A stretch of 64,000 bases of DNA from Oscillospiraceae bacterium (GCA_017516925.1 JAFXAQ010000036.1:1-64000), one strand, 5' to 3'. Counted from the stretch's first letter, positions 8,350 through 17,443 are shown. Notes: generated by a model not told the origin, from the sequence alone. Translations and numbers: made by a program.

Positions 8350-9735
8350 TCAGAAACGGAAATACAGGAAGGGGTTGAAGGAGCCGTCCACCAGATATGC
8401 GGTGCAAACCAGAAGAAGTGCGAGTATCAGCACCGTTTCCAGCACAAGCCCGATCCCCTTCCCCTCCAGCCTGCCTGCAAGCTGCTTCACCGCCGGGGTA
8501 GCGCCCACCAATGCAACGGCAAACAAAAGGGCATAGCTTCTCAGGAAATAGAGGGTTTCCGGGCTGACAAAGGGTACATTTCCAAAGCCGAACATTCCGC
8601 CGATATCGGAGACTGCCTGCGCCAAATCCGCCGCATTGAACAGCACAAAGCCCAATACCACCACAAGCAGGGTGTAGCCTCTGCGCAGGATATCCGGCAG
8701 CTTTTGCAGGGCGGGTACAAACTTTTCAATCAGCAAGCATACCGCATACAAAAGCCCCCACAAAACAAAGTTCCAGGCTGCACCGTGCCACAGACCCGTG
8801 AGCATCCAGACAACCAGGGTATTGAATACCCAGCGTCCCCTACTTACCCGGTTACCGCCTAAGGGGATATACACATAATCCCGGAACCAGCTGCCCAGGC
8901 TCATATGCCAGCGGCGCCAGAATTCCGCAACAGACCTGGACAGATAGGGGTAATTGAAGTTTTCAATGAAGTGGAAACCAAATACCCGACCCAGACCGAT
9001 TGCCATATCGGAATATCCGGAAAAATCGAAGTAAATGTGCAGAGCAAAGGCAACGGCATATATCCAGTAGAACACCACAGATTTTTCTCCGCTGTCCCGG
9101 AACAGATTTGTCAGCTCGCCAAACTGGTTGGCAATGAGGATTTTCTTGCCCAAGCCAATCAAAAACCGCCGCAGACCCAGCCGGATATTCTCCCAGCTGT
9201 GGGTGCGGTTGTCCAGCTCCCTTGCCACGTCCACATAGCGGACAATGGGACCTGCAATCAGCTGTGGGAACAAGGAAACGTATGCGCCAAAGCTGACAAT
9301 ATTCTTCTGCACCTGGGCATTCCCCCGGTACACATCAATGGTGTAGCTCAGGCACTGGAAGGTGTAAAAGCTGATACCGATGGGCAGCGCCAGCTCCAGC
9401 AGCGGGATATTGGTACCCAGCAGGCTGTTAACGTTTCCCACCAGAAAATCCGCATACTTAAAAATTGCCAGAAGCGTCAAAGACACCACCACAGACACCG
9501 TCAGCCATAGCTTTTTACCCCGCTGTGTTTTACTTTTTCCAATGGCAACGCCGCAGAAAAAGAACAAAGCAATGGTGCCAATCATCAAAAACACATAGAC
9601 CGGCTCGCCCCAGGCATAAAACACCAGACTAAACAGCAGCAGCACTGCGTTTTTCAGGTTTTTGGGAACCAGAAAATACAACGCCAGCACTGCCGGCAAA
9701 AAGTAAAACAAAAAAGGAATGCTGGAAAACAGCAA
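8350..9735 (-). CDS. MBOAT-family O-acyltransferase (AlgI/DltB-like)
   Basis: A polytopic membrane protein of 461 residues starting (M)LFSSIPFLFYFLP. AlgI-type features include GISFYTFQCLSYTIDVYRG, DFSGYSDMAIGLG and RRWHMSLGSWFRDYVYIPLGG, with the catalytic His in TGLWHGAAWNF. I chose the TTG at 9735-9733 because GGAGGTGA (9748-9741) lies five bases upstream of it. An in-frame ATG at 9756 lies upstream of that ribosome site and is unlikely to be used. Forms a two-gene acetylation operon with the DHHW gene. Confidence 0.88.
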   Translation of the reverse strand: MLFSSIPFLFYFLPAVLALYFLVPKNLKNAVLLLFSLVFYAWGEPVYVFLMIGTIALFFFCGVAIGKSKTQRGKKLWLTVSVVVSLTLLAIFKYADFLVGNVNSLLGTNIPLLELALPIGISFYTFQCLSYTIDVYRGNAQVQKNIVSFGAYVSLFPQLIAGPIVRYVDVARELDNRTHSWENIRLGLRRFLIGLGKKILIANQFGELTNLFRDSGEKSVVFYWIYAVAFALHIYFDFSGYSDMAIGLGRVFGFHFIENFNYPYLSRSVAEFWRRWHMSLGSWFRDYVYIPLGGNRVSRGRWVFNTLVVWMLTGLWHGAAWNFVLWGLLYAVCLLIEKFVPALQKLPDILRRGYTLLVVVLGFVLFNAADLAQAVSDIGGMFGFGNVPFVSPETLYFLRSYALLFAVALVGATPAVKQLAGRLEGKGIGLVLETVLILALLLVCTAYLVDGSFNPFLYFRF

Positions 9736-9790
9736 GCAGCTCACCTCCAACCGCATTTTTTATATTATACCACAAAACAGGCAAAAGAAA

Positions 9791-9813
9791 AGGGCAGTGA
9801 AATTCACTGCCCT
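9791..9813 (-). terminator. Intrinsic terminator of the lipoprotein gene
   Basis: Stem AGGGCAGTG with its complement around AAATT. On the minus strand it is followed by TTTTCTTTT, so it ends transcripts from the lipoprotein gene at 9826. Confidence 0.75.
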
Positions 9814-9825
9814 AAGCTTTGCAAA

Positions 9826-10395
9826 TTATCCAACGATGGCTGCGTTATAGGCGTACTCCACAGTGGGGTATGCAGCAGTCAGCTTGCTTTCAAAGTTGGT
9901 CAGCACATCGTTCAGACCGAAGGCAGCAACCACATACTCACCGATAACAGCAACGAACATCTTCTCGGGCATACCGCACATCCAGCGGTTGGTGGAAATT
10001 GCAGTGTTCATAGCGTCGGCAAAGGCCTTCACATCGCCGGTGACGTGGAATGCGCCGCAGGTGAAGTTGTTGAGCATCATACCGTGCACCAGAGAGGCTG
10101 CCTCGTCAATGTTGGCAACCTGGTCAGCAGGTACCAGCAAAGTGGTGCTCAGACCTTCGTCAGCCAGGTTGTACGCACCGGGCGCATTGTCCACAATGTT
10201 CTCGAAGTCGCCGCCCATGGTGGGGAACTTCTCGTCCTCTGCGTAGGAAGCCCAAACGGTTTCCAGAATTTCCAGAGCGCTGGCAGGACCCTGCACAGCC
10301 TCGGTGGTAGTTGCTGCGGTATTGCCGTTGTTGCCACAGGCAACCAAGCCCAGAGCCATCACCAGCACCAGCAGCAGTGCAATCATTTTCTTCAT
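9826..10395 (-). CDS. Small lipoprotein of unknown function
   Basis: A 189-residue protein with a clear lipoprotein signal (LLLVLVMALGLVACG, lipobox LVAC, Cys ~20) followed by a Thr/Ala-rich linker. The mature part has repeated alanine-rich amphipathic segments and one internal CGxxxV-type Cys pair region (FTCGAF, WMCGMPEK). I do not recognise a family. Residues DEAASLVHGMM and KMFVAVIGEYVVAAFGL suggest a small alpha/beta domain. The mntP gene lies upstream in the same orientation, 70 bases away. Confidence 0.7.
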   Translation of the reverse strand: MKKMIALLLVLVMALGLVACGNNGNTAATTTEAVQGPASALEILETVWASYAEDEKFPTMGGDFENIVDNAPGAYNLADEGLSTTLLVPADQVANIDEAASLVHGMMLNNFTCGAFHVTGDVKAFADAMNTAISTNRWMCGMPEKMFVAVIGEYVVAAFGLNDVLTNFESKLTAAYPTVEYAYNAAIVG

Positions 10396-10465
10396 AATTT
10401 GTTTCCTCCAAAAGTGTTTTTTAAGTTATTTAAGAACGTTTTTGGGGGTTTCCCAAAATCGGAAC

Positions 10466-11032
10466 TTACATAAGATGCTCTATGAGAATCTTTATTCCCA
10501 GAACAATCAGGATAATACCGCCGGCGACCTGCGCCTTCTTTTCAAAGCGGCTGCCGAACACGTTGCCGATTTTCACACCTGCGGCGCTGAAGCAAAAGGT
10601 AATCACGCCAATGAGCAGCGCAGCGGTCCAAATGTTGACATTTCCTGCCATTGCCAGAGAGATGCCTACCGCCATAGCGTCAATGCTGGTAGCCACCGCC
10701 ATCACAAGCATCGTCTTAAAGGACAGGTCTGCATTTTTATCCTCGCAGCAGTCACATTCTTTTTCAAAAGCTTCCTTGAGCATATTGATGCCGATAATCA
10801 CCAGCAGACCAAAGGCGACCCAATGGTCAAAGGCACGGATGGCACCGGCGAAGGTCATCGCCAGGAAAAAACCAATCACAGGCATAATCGCCTGAAACCC
10901 ACCAAACCAGACGCCGCAAATTGCACTGGCTTCCAGGGTGGCTCTTTTCATAGACAAACCCTTGCAAATGGAAACCGCAAAGGCATCCATGCTCAAGCCT
11001 ACTGCCAATAAAAGCAGCTCAACAAAACCCAT
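10466..11032 (-). CDS. mntP: Manganese efflux pump MntP
   Basis: A 188-residue, six-helix membrane protein of the MntP (YebN) family, which exports Mn2+. Both internal-repeat signatures are present: LAVGLSMDAFAVSICKG in helix 1 and AVATSIDAMAVGISLA in helix 4, each with the conserved Asp required for Mn transport. A cytoplasmic Cys/acid cluster (ECDCCEDKNAD) sits in the central loop. No yybP-ykoY Mn riboswitch is visible; instead a consensus promoter overlapped by an inverted repeat precedes the gene. Confidence 0.92.
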   Translation of the reverse strand: MGFVELLLLAVGLSMDAFAVSICKGLSMKRATLEASAICGVWFGGFQAIMPVIGFFLAMTFAGAIRAFDHWVAFGLLVIIGINMLKEAFEKECDCCEDKNADLSFKTMLVMAVATSIDAMAVGISLAMAGNVNIWTAALLIGVITFCFSAAGVKIGNVFGSRFEKKAQVAGGIILIVLGIKILIEHLM

Positions 11033-11053
11033 CGTTATGTTCTCCTCTGCTTA

Positions 11054-11095
11054 AAGTGCCTGGGGCATTATAGCAATAACCCAGGCACTTGTCAA
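11054..11095 (-). promoter_or_regulatory. mntP promoter embedded in an inverted repeat
   Basis: Minus-strand TTGACA (11095-11090), 17-base spacer, TATAAT (11072-11067): a perfect consensus. An 11-bp perfect inverted repeat, AAGTGCCTGGG at 11054-11064 and its complement at 11080-11090, brackets the -10 and occupies the spacer and initial transcribed region. It could be an operator dyad or, read as RNA, part of a terminator for gpsA; there is no U-run, which favours the operator. Confidence 0.6.
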
Positions 11096-11128
11096 TACAT
11101 ATCACAAAAAGTTCACAAAACCCCAGAA

Positions 11129-12154
11129 TTATCGGTACTGGTTGTCCAATGCCGCGGGAGGAAGTTCGGGTTTTTGTCCCCGGGTCATCAGGCTGCGCAC
11201 CGCTTCGGCAACGCTTGACTTGCCGCTTACCACAGCATCCAACGTTTCCACAATGGGCATATCCACGCCGTATTTTTCCTTCAGCCGCATTGCTGCCGGC
11301 AAGGCGTACAAGCCTTCTACCACCATACCGACCTTTGCAACCGCTTCTTCTGTGGGAATGCCCTGACCGATAAGCATACCGCAGCGGTTATTCCGGCTGT
11401 GGGGGCTGGTGGCGGTGACAATCAAATCACCGATACCGGCAAGTCCACCGAAGGTCTGCTCCCGGCAGCCCATTGCCATACCCAGCCGGGCAATTTCCGC
11501 CATCCCCCGGGTAATCAGCGCCGCCTTGGCATTGTCGCCGCAGCCGTAGCCGGTGGCAACACCGGCTGTCAGGGCAATGACGTTTTTCATAGCGCCGCAC
11601 AGCTCCACGCCCAGCACGTCTTCATTGGTATACACACGCATACAGGTGTTGGAAAAAACCTCCTGCACCAGCTCCGCCGCAACCGCATTGTGGCTGGCAG
11701 ACACAATGGTGGTGGGCATATCCTTTGCCACTTCCTCTGCGTGGGTGGGTCCGGACAGTGCAACCAGCGCTACCTTGGGATTTTTGATTTCGTCTGCGAT
11801 TATCTGGGTCATGGTAAAAAGCGTATCCGCCTCGATACCCTTGGCAACATCCACAATCACCTGCGCGTCGGACACATAAGGCGCTGCCTTATGGGCTGTG
11901 CTGCGGACAAACACCGAGGGCACCGCAAAGAGCAAAATATCCATTCCCCGGCAGACCGTTTCCATATCCTTGGTAAAGGCAATTGCCTCCGGGATTTCCA
12001 TTCCGGGCAGATTGGGGTGACGACGGGTTGCGGAAAGCTCGTCAATTTCTTTTTCGATGGCAGACCACACAGTAACGCTGTGTCCGGAATTGCTCAGCAT
12101 CCGGGCCAGCGCCATACCCCAGGTACCTGCGCCTAAAACACCGATTTTCTTCAT
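11129..12154 (-). CDS. gpsA: NAD(P)H-dependent glycerol-3-phosphate dehydrogenase
   Basis: A 341-residue enzyme reducing dihydroxyacetone phosphate to sn-glycerol-3-phosphate for phospholipid synthesis. The Rossmann motif GVLGAGTWGMALA opens the protein. VALSGPTHAEEVA (normally LSGPSFAxE) and ELCGAMKNVIALTAG with the catalytic Lys are visible, as is LIVTATSPHSRNNRCG near residue 250. Length is typical. The flavin reductase gene ends four bases upstream of its start, so the two form an operon. Confidence 0.95.
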   Translation of the reverse strand: MKKIGVLGAGTWGMALARMLSNSGHSVTVWSAIEKEIDELSATRRHPNLPGMEIPEAIAFTKDMETVCRGMDILLFAVPSVFVRSTAHKAAPYVSDAQVIVDVAKGIEADTLFTMTQIIADEIKNPKVALVALSGPTHAEEVAKDMPTTIVSASHNAVAAELVQEVFSNTCMRVYTNEDVLGVELCGAMKNVIALTAGVATGYGCGDNAKAALITRGMAEIARLGMAMGCREQTFGGLAGIGDLIVTATSPHSRNNRCGMLIGQGIPTEEAVAKVGMVVEGLYALPAAMRLKEKYGVDMPIVETLDAVVSGKSSVAEAVRSLMTRGQKPELPPAALDNQYR

Positions 12155-12158
12155 ATTC

Positions 12159-12683
12159 TCATTCCTCTATAATATAAGCCTTTGTAATTTCGCCGTAATA
12201 TACGGTATGATAATCGCCCTCGTTGTGGGTGCCCGCTGCGTAAAAGCGGTCAAAGCAGGTCTTTTCGATTGCTTTGGGGTCCTGGTCCTGCCGGTAAATC
12301 ACCTTGCACTCCAGGGTCAGTGGCAGCTCCCGGATGCCCGGTACAGAAACGCTCTGCCCCGGAACTGCGGTTAAATTAAGCGCCTGAAATTTATCCAGCT
12401 CCCGCCCGGACTTGGTGCCGCAAAGGGCAATGATGTTTTTGTCCACCTTCGCCAGGGGGATGTTGACGGTAAACTCTCCGGTCTTATCCAAAAATTCCTT
12501 GGTATACCGGCTTTCCCGGACCAGCACGGAAAACACCGGCTTTGACCACACCACACCCAGCTGTCCCCAGCCGATGGTCATCGTATTGACCTTGTCCTGA
12601 TAAGCGGTGGTGAGCAGTATACCGCTGCCGATAGTTTCCATAATATGTCCTGCGTAATCCCATACGTTGACTTCTTTAACCAT
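12159..12683 (-). CDS. Flavin reductase family protein
   Basis: A 174-residue FMN-binding split-barrel protein. TTAYQDKVNTMTIGWGQLG and KPVFSVLVRESRYTKEFL match the flavin-reductase-like family seen in many anaerobes. Start taken at the ATG at 12683 because GGAGGG stands seven bases before it. Partner electron carriers are not evident; its position upstream of gpsA is probably incidental. Confidence 0.85.
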   Translation of the reverse strand: MVKEVNVWDYAGHIMETIGSGILLTTAYQDKVNTMTIGWGQLGVVWSKPVFSVLVRESRYTKEFLDKTGEFTVNIPLAKVDKNIIALCGTKSGRELDKFQALNLTAVPGQSVSVPGIRELPLTLECKVIYRQDQDPKAIEKTCFDRFYAAGTHNEGDYHTVYYGEITKAYIIEE

Positions 12684-12743
12684 AACACATCCCTCCAAGG
12701 TCTCATTATAGCTGAATGCAAGCAAAAAAGCAAGGGTTATCCG

Positions 12744-12772
12744 TTGACAACCTTCGCCACAAGTCATATAAT
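12744..12772 (+). promoter_or_regulatory. azlCD promoter
   Basis: Perfect TTGACA (12744-12749) and TATAAT (12767-12772) with 17-base spacing, 20 bases before the azlC ATG and with CGGAGGAG in between. Confidence 0.75.
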
Positions 12773-12792
12773 GAAACAAACGGAGGAGAAAA

Positions 12793-13488
12793 ATGAAGAA
12801 AAAAGCATTACATCAGGTATTCCGGGACACTCTGCCGGTTCTCACCGGGTACCTGTTTTTGGGAGCAGGCTTTGGCATTTTGCTCCGGGAGGAAACCGGC
12901 TACGGCATTTCCTGGGCATTTTTTATGGGGCTTTTTATGTTTGCAGGCTCCGGACAGTATCTGGCGGTAAGCCTGCTGGCAAGTGGGGCTTCCTTAATCA
13001 GCACCGCCATTGCCACGCTCCTCGTCAATGCCCGGCACCTGTTTTACGGCATCTCCCTTGTGGACGATTATAAGGACGCAGGTCCCAGAAAAAACTATAT
13101 GATTTTCGGGCTCACCGACGAAACCTACACCCTGGTGACCCAAAACCAGCCCCCGGAGGGGATGTCCCGCCATGCCTACTGCTTCTGGGTGACCCTGTGC
13201 GACCACATCTACTGGATTTGCGGCTGCGTGCTGGGAAATATTCTAGGTGCCACCCTGCCCATCAGCTTTGAGGGTGTGGAGTTTGTGCTGACGGCGCTGT
13301 TCGTGACCATGTTTGTGGAGCAGTGGCTCAGCAACACCAACCACCGCCCGGCAATCATTGGTGTTATGTCAACCGCCCTGTGCCTGCTGATTTTTGCCAA
13401 GGAGCTTTTTCTCATTCCCTCTATGGCGCTGATTGCCATACTGCTGGTGATTTCCAGAAAAACCGCAAGGAGGGATGTGTGTGCATAG
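12793..13488 (+). CDS. azlC: AzlC family branched-chain amino acid exporter subunit
   Basis: A 231-residue membrane protein. [34 protein letters not shown] and [11 protein letters not shown] are hallmark AzlC segments. AzlC with AzlD forms the large and small subunits of an amino acid exporter, known for branched-chain amino acid analogue resistance. The small subunit gene overlaps its 3' end. Confidence 0.92.
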   Translation: MKKKALHQVFRDTLPVLTGYLFLGAGFGILLREETGYGISWAFFMGLFMFAGSGQYLAVSLLASGASLISTAIATLLVNARHLFYGISLVDDYKDAGPRKNYMIFGLTDETYTLVTQNQPPEGMSRHAYCFWVTLCDHIYWICGCVLGNILGATLPISFEGVEFVLTALFVTMFVEQWLSNTNHRPAIIGVMSTALCLLIFAKELFLIPSMALIAILLVISRKTARRDVCA

Positions 13489-13798
13489 CATCTGGATTAT
13501 TGCGGTTGCCGCTGTGGTCACCGCCGCTACCCGGTTTCTCCCCTTTCTGATTTTCGGACAAGGCAAAAAAACCCCGGATATCATTGTATACTTAGGCAAG
13601 GTGCTGCCCTATGCCATTATGGGTATGCTGGTTGTCTACTGCCTGAAGGACGTGCGCTTTTTATCCGCCCCCTACGGCATCCCGGAGCTTCTGGGCTGCG
13701 CCGCGGTGGCTGCGCTGCACATTTGGAAGCGAAATACCCTGCTGTCCATCGGTGTCGGCACTGTATTTTATATGCTGTTAGTCCAATTTATCTTCTAA
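13481..13798 (+). CDS. azlD: AzlD family small subunit of amino acid exporter
   Basis: A ~105-residue protein with four hydrophobic helices. [16 protein letters not shown] and [18 protein letters not shown] match the AzlD family. The GTG at 13481, seven bases after AGGAGG, is preferred over the ATG at 13475, which directly abuts the ribosome site. The gene overlaps azlC by eight bases. Confidence 0.88.
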   Translation: MHSIWIIAVAAVVTAATRFLPFLIFGQGKKTPDIIVYLGKVLPYAIMGMLVVYCLKDVRFLSAPYGIPELLGCAAVAALHIWKRNTLLSIGVGTVFYMLLVQFIF

Positions 13799-13823
13799 AT
13801 CATACATATACGGAGGTGTCGTT

Positions 13824-14486
13824 ATGGCAATTGATCCTTATAAGGGTGGAAAATGCTGGTCCTGTAAGTACTGCGAGGATGTGGGATACTACGACGAAAA
13901 TCTGGATTCTGTGTACAAGCGCAAGTGTAATTATCCCGGTAAAGAATATCTGGAGTACTGCAGCAAGTCTTGCGTCAGCTACGTTTGGGATGGGAAGGAT
14001 TCTGAGTTCAATTACACCTACAGGTCCGTCCCCAGCGGCTCGTATCACAGCTCCGGAAGCTCCTCTTACTCCGGCAGTTCCTCTTCCTATAGCAGCTCCT
14101 CTTCCTCCGGCAGTTCCTCTTCCTCCGGTAGTTCCTCTTCTTCCGGTAGTTCCTCCTCCGGTGGCGGAATGGGCTGTGTCATTGCCTTGATTGTGATTGC
14201 GCTGCTCATTGGCGCCGCTGTCTTCTTTTTCAGGTTCCAGCCGGCTAGTCTGGCTGTCAGCAAAAAGGAAACCACCAGCCAAAGCACCCCCAGCTACAAA
14301 ACCGCAACCATTGACCACACCGGCAATGTCAATCTCCGGAAAAAGGCTTCCAGCAAGTCTGATATTATCACCTCCATGGCCCCGGGCACAACGGTGAAAA
14401 TTTTAGACGAAACCAAAAGCTGGGCAAAGGTCACCTTTGAAGATTACACCGGCTGGTGCTTCAAAAAATACCTGAAATATGAATAA
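13824..14486 (+). CDS. Cys-rich, Ser-rich single-span membrane protein with C-terminal SH3b domain
   Basis: A 220-residue mosaic. Residues 1-55 hold seven cysteines (CWSCKYC, then KRKCN, YCSKSC) suggesting a metal-binding or disulfide knot. Residues 70-113 are almost pure Ser/Gly/Tyr and encoded by tandem TCCTCTTCC-like repeats. One membrane helix follows (CVIALIVIALLIGAAVFFF). The end is a bacterial SH3 domain (GNVNLRKKASSKSDIITSM through WCFKKYLKY). Topology predicts a cytoplasmic Cys module and an extracellular SH3 that could bind peptidoglycan. I do not recognise the N-terminal module. AGGTG precedes the ATG. Confidence 0.75.
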   Translation: MAIDPYKGGKCWSCKYCEDVGYYDENLDSVYKRKCNYPGKEYLEYCSKSCVSYVWDGKDSEFNYTYRSVPSGSYHSSGSSSYSGSSSSYSSSSSSGSSSSSGSSSSSGSSSSGGGMGCVIALIVIALLIGAAVFFFRFQPASLAVSKKETTSQSTPSYKTATIDHTGNVNLRKKASSKSDIITSMAPGTTVKILDETKSWAKVTFEDYTGWCFKKYLKYE

Positions 14487-14491
14487 ATGCA

Positions 14492-14525
14492 AAAATGCGA
14501 TGCAGAAAAATCTGCATCGCATTTT
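14492..14525. terminator. Bidirectional intrinsic terminator
   Basis: A 15-bp perfect stem AAAATGCGATGCAGA with its complement around AAAA, followed by GTTTTG. It separates convergent genes. Confidence 0.85.
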
Positions 14526-14535
14526 GTTTTGTATC

Positions 14536-16536
14536 TTATATGGTACGGGGCCAATGGGTAATCAGCAGACCGGGTATCAGCCACACCAGTTCATACAAAA
14601 AGAGGTTTGCCGGGGTCAGCAGCCACGTGGCGCCCAAAACCGCCAGCGCCAGCATCATCAAAAGACCCATAATACCCCCGGTCATATGCACAACAACACC
14701 GGCAGTGGCTGCGGATTTTACGCACCGGGCGCCACTGACCGCATAGGCTATCGGGGCAAGTCCCTCCTTTGTCACCATTGCCAGAGCTTGCACCTCCGGG
14801 TCAGCCTTCTGCGCCCGCAGCTGCTCCCGCAGCGCTCTGTCCAGATAGGACATCCGCCTTGTGTTGCTGCCAAAGGTGGCTCGCACAAAATCCGGGGTCA
14901 GCATAAAGTCCTCTGCCACAAGCACCGTATTCAGCCTCCGGCTGCCAAGCAAAGTGGCAAGACCGACAGCGGCGCCTCTGTCCTTTTCGTAGCTCAGAGC
15001 AAACAAACCGCAAAGCTCTCCGTCCACCGCCAGACAGACTGCCTGGGATACCCGGATGCCCTCGGGCAAATCCGTACCCATATCCTTCAGGAAGGACAAG
15101 GTGCCCACCAGCACAGGCTCGCCGTTGACCTCTGCGCCGATGCCGCCTTCATAGCCCCGGAAGTTTTCCACCGGGTAATGCCTGCCGTTCCGGCTGTCCA
15201 GCAGCTGGGTAAAAATCGGCTCCAGGCTGTTGCCGTCTGCCTCCATCAGGGCGGCAGCGTAGGCAATAATCATATCCGGCTGCCGGGCGCCAAAGAATTT
15301 CACGCCGTTAAGCTGGACAGTACCTGCCGGGAACAAGTCGCTGTGCTCCACAGGGAACACCGCCTTGCCCCCCAGACCTTCCACACCCTTCCAGCCGCAA
15401 AGCACTGCCCCCAGGCTGTGCAGCTGCTTTTCCAGCACTGCCATGGGACGGGAAAGGGTCACAAACATAGAAGCGGGCATTGCTGCCAGACAGGCAACCG
15501 ATGCCACCTGCAGACCGGCGCTGACGCCGTGGAGCACGCCGCCCGCCACGCCGATTGCCACACTGACGCACAGGGCAACCAAGGTGTACACCGACAGCAC
15601 CTTCTCCAGCTTCGGCCGGCTTTCATAGCTGTCCATAAAATGCTCCACCTGACCTTCGCCCCGGAGGAAGCCCTTTTTCTCCTCAAAATAATCCTCTGCG
15701 GCAGAAATGCTGTCCAGCCGGACCGCCTTGCGCATGGTATCCAACTGCCCCAGCTTGGTATTTCTCTGCTGATAGGCGCTCCACAGAGACATAGTCACCT
15801 GCAAACTGAAGGCGGCGCAGCAGGGCACCCGCAGCTGCCCCAGGCACACAATGCCGTCTGCGCAGCACAAAAGGAAGGTAAACAGCAGCAGGGTATTCAG
15901 GGAAAACTTCTTCTTAAGCAAATCCGTAGCGCCGGCAAGCAGCTGGAAGCTGCCCAGCAGCGCCGACACCAGCATCACCCAAAACTGCCCGAATACCATC
16001 AGGCGCAATCTGTCCTCCGGCACAGCGCCCAGAGCATTCATCATTGCGCCGCCGGCAGAAAGCAGCACCATCACAAGGCTCAGAAGAATTGCCAGCTGCA
16101 GCTTGCCCAAGCCCTTTTCGCTGAGGGCATAATACTGCTTTTCCGGACCTGCCACCAGCTTCCGCTTCAATTCCCGCAGCCGGGAACGAGGGCGGAAGGC
16201 AATGGGCTGGGGCGGTACATACTCGGCAATGGGCTGCTCGTATTCCGGCTCCCATTGCTCGGAGTAGGGCTCTGCCCTTTCCTCCGGTTCCTCCTCGGTA
16301 ATGGGCTGGGCATTGCGCACAACACCCTGTGCCTCTGGAATTTTCTCCAGACGGATGGTATCTCCGGTCACCGCAGCAGGCGCAGCCTGCTCCTGCTTAA
16401 TGGCTTCTTTATCGTACTGCTTCACATCCTCTTCCGGCTCCTCCTGAGGCGGGACCTGAGTCTCGTCGCTGAATTCCCGGATGATGTCCTCCAGATTAAA
16501 TTCCTGTTCCTGCTCCTGCAAATTTTGCTCGTCCAT
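14536..16536 (-). CDS. P-type-ATPase-like membrane protein lacking the phosphorylation motif
   Basis: A 666-residue protein. Residues 1-130 are acidic, Glu/Gln/Pro-rich and probably disordered. Helix pairs follow at ~150-240 and ~315-365. Then comes a soluble domain with GYEGGIGAEVNGEPVLVGTL, resembling the ATP-binding N domain of P1B ATPases, and two terminal helices (~610-660). Where a P-type ATPase has DKTGT there is HSDLFPAGTVQLNG, and no TGD or GDGxND motif is seen, so it cannot pump by the usual cycle. It lies three bases after rlmB with its own AAAGGAGG. A structural or regulatory role is possible; function unknown. Confidence 0.6.
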   Translation of the reverse strand: MDEQNLQEQEQEFNLEDIIREFSDETQVPPQEEPEEDVKQYDKEAIKQEQAAPAAVTGDTIRLEKIPEAQGVVRNAQPITEEEPEERAEPYSEQWEPEYEQPIAEYVPPQPIAFRPRSRLRELKRKLVAGPEKQYYALSEKGLGKLQLAILLSLVMVLLSAGGAMMNALGAVPEDRLRLMVFGQFWVMLVSALLGSFQLLAGATDLLKKKFSLNTLLLFTFLLCCADGIVCLGQLRVPCCAAFSLQVTMSLWSAYQQRNTKLGQLDTMRKAVRLDSISAAEDYFEEKKGFLRGEGQVEHFMDSYESRPKLEKVLSVYTLVALCVSVAIGVAGGVLHGVSAGLQVASVACLAAMPASMFVTLSRPMAVLEKQLHSLGAVLCGWKGVEGLGGKAVFPVEHSDLFPAGTVQLNGVKFFGARQPDMIIAYAAALMEADGNSLEPIFTQLLDSRNGRHYPVENFRGYEGGIGAEVNGEPVLVGTLSFLKDMGTDLPEGIRVSQAVCLAVDGELCGLFALSYEKDRGAAVGLATLLGSRRLNTVLVAEDFMLTPDFVRATFGSNTRRMSYLDRALREQLRAQKADPEVQALAMVTKEGLAPIAYAVSGARCVKSAATAGVVVHMTGGIMGLLMMLALAVLGATWLLTPANLFLYELVWLIPGLLITHWPRTI

Positions 16537-16539
16537 ACA

Positions 16540-17319
16540 TTACCTCCTTTGCCGGACTGCCTCATACAGCAAAATGGATGCCGCTGCAGAGGCATTCAGG
16601 GAAGAAATCCTTCCCTTCATAGGAATGTGTACCGTCACATCGCAGTTCTTTTGTACCAGACGGCTCATACCGTCACCCTCCGAGCCAATGACAATGGCGG
16701 TGGGTCCGGTTAAATCCGCATCATACATGGGGATAGAGCCCTCGGCAGCGGTGCCGAAAATCCAGACACCCTTTTCCTTCAGCTCCTCCATTGCGGAATT
16801 GATGTTGGTCACTCTTGCCACCTTCATATATTCCACTGCGCCGGCAGAAGCCTTTGCCACCGTAGCAGTCAAGCCCACGCTGCGGCGCTTGGGGATAATC
16901 ACCCCGTGGGCACCGGCGCACTCGGCAGACCGGATAATTGCGCCCAGATTGTGGGGGTCTGTCAGCTCGTCGCAAATAACCAGCAGGGCATTCTCTCCCC
17001 GGTCCGCCGCTTCCTGCAAAATATCGTCAATGGTAAAATATGCCCGGGCAGCCGCCAGCGCAATGACACCCTGGTGGGCTTTGGTGGTGGACATCATATC
17101 CAGCTTTCTTCTGTCCACAGGCACCACCACCGCCCCGGCATCCTTCGCCTGGGCAGCCAACCGCTGCAGACCCTTGTCCGTTTCCCCGGAGGCAATAAAC
17201 ACCTTATCGATGGTTCTTCCGCTGCGCAGCGCCTCTGTCAGGGCATTTCTGCCCTCCAGCTGCCCCTCTGTTTCTTCCATAACCGGCTTTTCCTCCCGGC
17301 GACGGTAGTTCTCTTTCAT
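16540..17319 (-). CDS. rlmB: 23S rRNA (guanosine-2251-2'-O)-methyltransferase, TrmH/SpoU family
   Basis: A ~259-residue SPOUT methyltransferase. The N-terminal substrate domain (EGRNALTEALRSGRTIDKVF) resembles L30e. The SAM-binding knot carries DPHNLGAIIRSAECAGAHGVI, IVIGSEGDGMSRL and IPMKGRISSLNASAAASILLYE, the three diagnostic SpoU motifs. I use the ATG at 17319; an in-frame GTG at 17331 abuts the GGAGGA site. First gene of an operon with the P-type-like gene and divergent from ftsH. Confidence 0.92.
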   Translation of the reverse strand: MKENYRRREEKPVMEETEGQLEGRNALTEALRSGRTIDKVFIASGETDKGLQRLAAQAKDAGAVVVPVDRRKLDMMSTTKAHQGVIALAAARAYFTIDDILQEAADRGENALLVICDELTDPHNLGAIIRSAECAGAHGVIIPKRRSVGLTATVAKASAGAVEYMKVARVTNINSAMEELKEKGVWIFGTAAEGSIPMYDADLTGPTAIVIGSEGDGMSRLVQKNCDVTVHIPMKGRISSLNASAAASILLYEAVRQRR

Positions 17320-17443
17320 AGCAAGCGACACTCCTCCATAATATTTACATTATTGTAACAGATTTTTTCTCCAACTACAACTGCTTTTTATAAGACCCCC
17401 GGCAAATTAACAGAAAATTTACGGAAAACACCCGGTTCCTTCG

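Noticed and set aside
10990..11128. yybP-ykoY manganese riboswitch before mntP
   Set aside because: The gap between promoter and start is only about 30 bases, too short, and the conserved cores are missing.
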